Below the pieces are notes generated by a model, which saw only the letters and a list, made by a program, of their open reading frames with translations, was not told the origin of the DNA and made no database searches. A program made the translations under genes and the position numbers. Shown here piece after piece: positions 6,913-9,892 of a stretch of 9,892 nt of DNA (positions are counted from its first letter, which is position 1; each line of letters begins with the position of its first letter). Source of the DNA: Kiloniellales bacterium (GTDB lineage: Bacteria > Pseudomonadota > Alphaproteobacteria > Kiloniellales > JAKSDN01); NCBI GenBank assembly GCA_022360075.1, contig JAKSDN010000012.1:1-9892 (forward strand), given 5' to 3'.

Positions 6913-7773
6913 TTATTCTAGGTATTTTTGCATGATCCGTTTCAAGCGCCCATCCGCCTCCAGGCGCCGGATCGCTTCGTTGACGGCCTGCACCAGAGCC
7001 GGATCGACCGACTTCTCACTGAATATCAGATGCAGGGCCTCGCCGGCAAAGCGCCGCGGATGCCGCTCGATCTGGTCGGTGATGCCGAGATGCTTGGCTT
7101 CGGCAACGAGAACGCCGACGTCGTCGACCAGATAGCCGTCGATCCTGCCGTGCAGCAGCTTTCGAAGGTTGGTCGGGTAGTCGACGGTCGCATCGACCTG
7201 CGCGGCGAAGGCTTCGTCCTTCATGAGCTCGGCGAACTCTTCGCCGTAGTGGTAGCCGGCGATGACGCCGAGCCGGAAGCCGGTCTGGGCTATGGCCCTC
7301 AGGTCGGCCAGCGCGTGCTTGTCGCTCTCGCCACGGCGCACGTAGATGGCCACCTCGGCACTGCGATAGGGCTCCGAGAAGTGGGCGAAGGCCTCGCGCT
7401 CGGCGCTTCGGCTGGCGCTGGTGGCCACGTCGAGCGCGCCGCTTTCGATCTCGAGCATGACCCGGGCCCAGGGAAGCTCCCGGAAGGTCAGCTCGCAGTC
7501 GATCTCCTGCGCGATGGCTTCGATCAGCTCGATGTCGGCGCCCGTCAAGTCGCCCTGCTCGTCGAGGAAGGTGTAGACGGCATAGGGCTCCCAGCCCACG
7601 CTCAGCCGACAGGCGGCCTCGGCCGCGCCGTCGCGCCCAATCGGCGCGAGAACCAGCAGCACCGCGGCCAGGGACGTCAAAAGCGAGAAGGCGGCTTTAA
7701 CACCGGTCTCATCAGTTCCTTGCCGTGGCGCCTGACGGGATTGCGGCGGCCCCGCACGACGTGTATTGACCAT
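6913..7773 (-). CDS. Periplasmic family-3 extracellular solute-binding protein
   Basis: The product is a 286-residue periplasmic ligand-binding protein of the family that captures amino acids or related small molecules (SBP_bac_3). A hydrophobic segment at about 27-46 with likely cleavage after AAEA (54) shows export, though the N-region is long. The mature part begins CRLSVGWEPY, then LTGADIELIEAIAQEIDCELTFRELPWARVMLEIESGALDVAT, the characteristic first lobe, with FSEPYRSAEVAIYV at the hinge and a final RLKRIMQKYLE helix. Cys55 and Cys93 could form a disulfide. The ATG is chosen because AAGGA at 7782-7786 precedes it by 8 bases; the frame extends further upstream but as low-complexity Arg-rich sequence. 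No permease or ATPase gene is adjacent. Instead a sensor kinase follows at 58 bases, so the protein may present a ligand to that kinase rather than feed a transporter; this is inference. The ligand is unknown. Confidence 0.88.
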   Translation of the reverse strand: MVNTRRAGPPQSRQAPRQGTDETGVKAAFSLLTSLAAVLLVLAPIGRDGAAEAACRLSVGWEPYAVYTFLDEQGDLTGADIELIEAIAQEIDCELTFRELPWARVMLEIESGALDVATSASRSAEREAFAHFSEPYRSAEVAIYVRRGESDKHALADLRAIAQTGFRLGVIAGYHYGEEFAELMKDEAFAAQVDATVDYPTNLRKLLHGRIDGYLVDDVGVLVAEAKHLGITDQIERHPRRFAGEALHLIFSEKSVDPALVQAVNEAIRRLEADGRLKRIMQKYLE

Positions 7774-8084
7774 CCCCTGTATCCTTCCCCAACCGGCTAT
7801 GCGCCGGCTCCTCCAGCGAGTCCCCATCCACCGACCTGGTGGCGCTCGCCGCTTGGCCAGGCTCGACCTGGAGGAGGATAGCCCAAGCTTCCGTCCAGCG
7901 GATTTAGGGAGCAAGTGTTTCCCCCAGGTTTCAGGCTTTGTTCACCCCGGTCTCTATGGTTTCAGCGGCCGGAACGTGTTCATGATCGTCGCTGTTCCCG
8001 CCAGTCGGGCAATGGGACTGCGCCGATCCGGGGCCTGTGCCGTCGCGGGTCGAGTCGATGCCGATCGGAAAGCAAGGAGTGATC
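7774..8084. other. 311-base gap between divergent genes
   Basis: This non-coding gap separates the solute-binding protein gene (minus) from the VOC gene (plus) and should hold both promoters. Its left third contains the nested inverted repeats described at 7780-7880. I found no convincing sigma-70 promoter for either gene. A GGAAC at 7971-7975 with TGTT 17 bases later is a partial match to the EcfG general-stress promoter, too weak to call. Short frames here lack coding character. Confidence 0.6.
7780..7880 (-). ncRNA. Possible structured mRNA leader of the binding protein/kinase operon
   Basis: Several inverted repeats nest within about 100 bases directly upstream of the solute-binding protein start. 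The outer pair is TATCCT (7780-7785) with AGGATA (7875-7880). Inside it lie a CCGGC/GCCGG hairpin (7793-7807) and, directly abutting it, CTCCTCCAG (7808-7816) pairing with CTGGAGGAG (7868-7876). That stem encloses CGAG/CTCG (7817-7820 with 7845-7848) and CCACC/GGTGG (7828-7842). The outermost helix shares one or two bases with the next. In the mRNA it would pair with most of the AAGGA ribosome binding site (7782-7786). This resembles a translational switch, but GC-rich DNA forms chance stems and I recognise no known riboswitch class. Confidence 0.35.
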
Positions 8085-8450
8085 ATGGAACTCGGGGCAA
8101 TCGAAGCCGTTCGCGTTTTCACCTTCGATCTCGCGCGGGCGCGGGCCTTCTACTGCGAGACGCTGGGTCTGGCGGCGCTGTCATCCGGAGACGGCGTGGT
8201 AATCCTCGATACCGGGCAGGCGAAGCTGCTGATCGAGGCGGCCGATCCGGACGATGCGGAGGAACGCCCGCTGGTCGGCCGCTTCATGGGGATCTCGTTC
8301 ACGGTCGAGGATGCGCAGCGGAGCGCCGATTGGCTGACCGGGCGGGGCGTGGCCCTGGAGGCGCCGCCGGAACGCCAGGCCTGGGGCGGCGTTTTGGTCC
8401 ATTTCCGGGATCCCGACGGCAACATCCTGACCCTCGTCGAGTACCCGTGA
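8085..8450 (+). CDS. VOC-superfamily (glyoxalase/bleomycin-resistance-like) protein
   Basis: This is a 121-residue cytoplasmic protein of the vicinal-oxygen-chelate fold. It shows the first motif AVRVFTFDLARARAFYCETLGL (residues 8-29), a middle strand GISFTVED with helix ADWLTGRGV, and the closing HFRDPDGNILTLVEY (106-120) typical of the family. One module is normal for half of a domain-swapped dimer. At places where metal-binding members carry His there are Ala8 and Gly69; only the last ligand Glu119 is kept. It may therefore not bind the usual metal and could be a binding or sequestering protein. The ATG is supported by AAGGAG (8074-8079) at 5 bases; the frame is open to 8037 without a comparable site. 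It stands between a divergent operon and rpoH. Substrate and biological role cannot be told. Confidence 0.85.
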   Translation: MELGAIEAVRVFTFDLARARAFYCETLGLAALSSGDGVVILDTGQAKLLIEAADPDDAEERPLVGRFMGISFTVEDAQRSADWLTGRGVALEAPPERQAWGGVLVHFRDPDGNILTLVEYP

Positions 8451-8470
8451 CCGAAGGCCACTCAGATCTG

Positions 8471-8479
8471 TGGTACAAT
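8471..8479 (+). promoter_or_regulatory. Extended -10 promoter candidate upstream of rpoH
   Basis: TGG followed by TACAAT (8474-8479) fits an extended -10 element (TGn then a 5/6 -10 box), but I find no matching -35 box 16-18 bases upstream. If real it would give vegetative transcription of rpoH with a leader of about 225 bases. Confidence 0.35.
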
Positions 8480-8541
8480 GGCATAACGCAGCTGGACGAG
8501 GAATCTGTTCCCATAATTGGCGGTGGCGCGGTCTCCGGAAC

Positions 8542-8570
8542 CTTGAAATGTTCTAAACTGACCCCCATCT
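8542..8570 (+). promoter_or_regulatory. Sigma-32 (heat-shock) promoter upstream of rpoH
   Basis: CTTGAAA (8542-8548), a 14-base spacer and CCCCATCT (8563-8570) match the classical sigma-32 consensus (CTTGAAA, 11-16 bases, CCCCATnT) at every defined base. Transcription would start near 8577, about 136 bases before the rpoH GTG. The site is on the rpoH strand and no other gene intervenes, so it points to positive autoregulation. Confidence 0.72.
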
Positions 8571-8611
8571 CCTTGCATAAGAAAGTCCCCGGAAAAGCTG
8601 CTGAGTGAGAG

Positions 8612-8636
8612 GAGCACGCGAAGCGGTCGAGTGCTC
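8612..8636 (+). other. Hairpin in the rpoH leader
   Basis: GAGCAC (8612-8617) and GTGCTC (8631-8636) form a 6-bp stem, extended by one G-T wobble, with a 13-base loop. It lies in the leader of the predicted heat-shock transcript, about 77 bases before the start codon and outside the ribosome binding site. Its role, if any, is unknown. Confidence 0.25.
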
Positions 8637-8712
8637 TCGTAGTTCTGCGCCACTCGTTTATCGGCGCTCCGAAAGCGTCACTGGAGATTGCGTTAGAGGA
8701 GCTTGGAAGATC

Positions 8713-9630
8713 GTGAACCCGCTCAATTTCTCACCTGGTGACGACATCTCACGCCTGGCTCAGGAGTCTCGCCGCTATCCCTTGCTGGAAGCGGAGACCG
8801 AGCGGCGCGTGTTCGAAGACTGGCGCGACAAGGGCGATCGTAAGGCCCTCGACATGCTGGTCGGTGCCCATCTGCGGCTGGTGCTCAAGATCGCCCGGCG
8901 CAACTCGGGCTACGGCTTGCCGCTCTCGGACCTGGTCTCCGAGGGTTTCGTCGGCCTGATGCAGGCGGTCGCGAAGTTCGACCCGGACAAGGGCGCCCGT
9001 TTTGCCACCTACGCAAGCTGGTGGATCCGGGCGACCATTCACGAGTACATCCTGCACTCCTGGTCGCTCGTGAAGATCGGCACGACCGCGGCGCAGAAAA
9101 AGCTGTTCTTCAATCTGGGCCGCCTGAAGCGCGAGCTGATGCAGTTCGACGACGGCGATCTGCCGCCCGAGGCCGTGGCCCACATCGCCACGGCGCTGGA
9201 TGTCCGCGAGGACGAGGTCATCGACATGAACCGGCGCATGAGTTCCGGCGATTGGTCGCTGAACGCGCCGGTCGGCGACGAAGAGGGGCGCGGCGAGTTC
9301 GTGGATCTCCTGGTCGACGACTCTCCGGACGTCGAAAGCCTGGTCGCCGATGCGGACGAGTACGGCAAGCGCCGCTCACTGGTGCATGTCGCTCTGTCGC
9401 AGCTCAACGAGCGCGAAAGAGACATTGTCGAAAAGCGCCGTTTGAGCGAAAATCCCGAGACGCTCCAGGATCTCGGCGAGCGCTACGGCATTTCCCGTGA
9501 GCGGGTCCGACAGATCGAGGCCCGTGCCCTCGAAAAGTTGCAGCGGATCGTGGAAGACGCCGGCGAGGCGGCCCGGGCCGGCGCCGGCCGGTCGCCCGCG
9601 CCGGAGATGGCCTGGGTCGAGGGCCGCTGA
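8713..9630 (+). CDS. rpoH: RNA polymerase heat-shock sigma factor, sigma-32 (RpoH)
   Basis: This sigma factor directs RNA polymerase to heat-shock promoters (chaperones and proteases). The 305-residue reading has region 1.2 (about 12-40), region 2 (about 45-115) with [22 protein letters not shown] and [14 protein letters not shown], and region 4 (about 228-276) with [14 protein letters not shown] and helix-turn-helix [23 protein letters not shown]. The RpoH box, diagnostic of sigma-32, is [12 protein letters not shown] at 128-139; it separates RpoH from RpoD and RpoS. Gly stands where NLR is usual. The start chosen is GTG at 8713, giving [16 protein letters not shown] lies close to it and GAGGAG (8696-8701) 11 bases before. 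The frame is open back to 8605, but that extension is unlike RpoH and has no ribosome binding site. The last 25 residues are an Ala/Gly/Pro-rich tail. A sigma-32 promoter lies upstream; infA follows at 49 bases. Confidence 0.96.
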   Translation: MNPLNFSPGDDISRLAQESRRYPLLEAETERRVFEDWRDKGDRKALDMLVGAHLRLVLKIARRNSGYGLPLSDLVSEGFVGLMQAVAKFDPDKGARFATYASWWIRATIHEYILHSWSLVKIGTTAAQKKLFFNLGRLKRELMQFDDGDLPPEAVAHIATALDVREDEVIDMNRRMSSGDWSLNAPVGDEEGRGEFVDLLVDDSPDVESLVADADEYGKRRSLVHVALSQLNERERDIVEKRRLSENPETLQDLGERYGISRERVRQIEARALEKLQRIVEDAGEAARAGAGRSPAPEMAWVEGR

Positions 9631-9634
9631 CGGA

Positions 9635-9646
9635 GCCGTGCACGGC
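9635..9646. other. Perfect 12-base palindrome between rpoH and infA
   Basis: GCCGTGCACGGC lies 5 bases after the rpoH stop and 33 bases before infA. As RNA it gives only a 4-bp stem and no T-run follows, so it is a poor terminator. It could be a protein-binding site or chance. Confidence 0.25.
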
Positions 9647-9679
9647 GGCGAAGTTCGAATAGCTTTGGAAGGAGACGGA

Positions 9680-9892
9680 ATGGCCAAGGAAGAGATGATT
9701 CGTTTCGAGGGCGCGGTAACCGAAAAACTACCGAACGCCATGTTCCGCGTATTGCTCGACAACGGGCACGAGATCATTGCGCATACTTCGGGGAAGATGC
9801 GCAAGCATCGCATCCGGATCATGGCCGGCGACCGCGTCGACGTCGAGATGACCCCCTACGATCTCTCCAAAGGCCGGATCACCTTCCGTCAC
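9680..9892 (+). CDS. infA: Translation initiation factor IF-1, cut at the window end
   Basis: IF-1 is a small OB-fold protein that binds the 30S ribosomal A site and helps IF-2 and IF-3 select the start codon. 71 residues are visible without a stop; the family is usually about 72, so only the last one or few residues are missing. The family core is clear: LPNAMFRV (17-24), [28 protein letters not shown] (26-53) and [14 protein letters not shown] (54-68). The ATG has AAGGAG (9669-9674) 5 bases upstream. The visible end, ITFRH, differs from the ITYRFK common in alphaproteobacterial IF-1, so this may be a divergent or second copy; one gene cannot show that. It lies 49 bases after rpoH and may be partly co-transcribed with it. 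Confidence 0.95.
   Translation, partial: MAKEEMIRFEGAVTEKLPNAMFRVLLDNGHEIIAHTSGKMRKHRIRIMAGDRVDVEMTPYDLSKGRITFRH

Noticed and set aside
6928..7881. 317-residue open frame on the plus strand opposite the solute-binding protein
   Set aside because: No recognisable family and it overlaps a clear binding-protein gene.
7971..7996. EcfG-type general-stress promoter (GGAAC, 17 bases, TGTT) upstream of the VOC gene
   Set aside because: The -35 half is exact but the -10 half is imperfect, and such short matches are expected by chance.
8462..8653. 63-residue open frame on the minus strand in the rpoH upstream region
   Set aside because: It has no ribosome binding site or family signature and overlaps the sigma-32 promoter and leader of rpoH.
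8605..8712. 36-residue N-terminal extension of RpoH from an upstream GTG
   Set aside because: No Shine-Dalgarno precedes it and the sequence is unlike any RpoH N-terminus, while the GTG at 8713 gives the expected start and length.

Overview
This window looks like chromosomal DNA from a high-GC alphaproteobacterium, most likely of the Rhodospirillales or a related group. The assignment is an inference from protein character: a sigma-32 with an RpoH box, a trimeric-type porin ending in Phe, an alphaproteobacterial IF-1, and strongly GC-biased third codon positions. I see no insertion sequence, phage gene, CRISPR array, tRNA or rRNA.

Left part (1-2262). The window opens inside the 3' part of a dipeptide/oligopeptide ABC-transporter ATPase on the plus strand. 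It runs convergently into an outer-membrane porin on the minus strand. The porin has a readable sigma-70-like promoter (TTGAAA-18-TATAGT), an adjacent dyad, and a leader hairpin.

Middle part (2263-7773), all on the minus strand. Read in the direction of transcription it holds a periplasmic family-3 solute-binding protein, a four-PAS hybrid histidine kinase, a small heat-shock protein (Hsp20) and a small secreted c-type cytochrome. The binding protein and kinase are 58 bases apart and look co-transcribed, which suggests ligand capture feeding a sensor kinase. Hsp20 has its own promoter region with a Crp/Fnr-type palindrome placed at -41.5 from the inferred start, which points to oxygen- or redox-linked control. 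The leader of the binding protein can fold into a nested structure that would pair with its ribosome binding site.

Right part (8085-9892), plus strand. It holds a small VOC-family protein, then rpoH (sigma-32), then infA (IF-1), which runs to the window edge. A near-consensus sigma-32 promoter (CTTGAAA-14-CCCCATCT) lies before rpoH, suggesting that RpoH activates its own gene.

No gene family here is new. The most interesting signals are regulatory: the apparent rpoH autoregulatory promoter, the Fnr-type box on hsp20, and the structured leader of the binding protein/kinase operon. All were read by eye and need computation or experiment to confirm.
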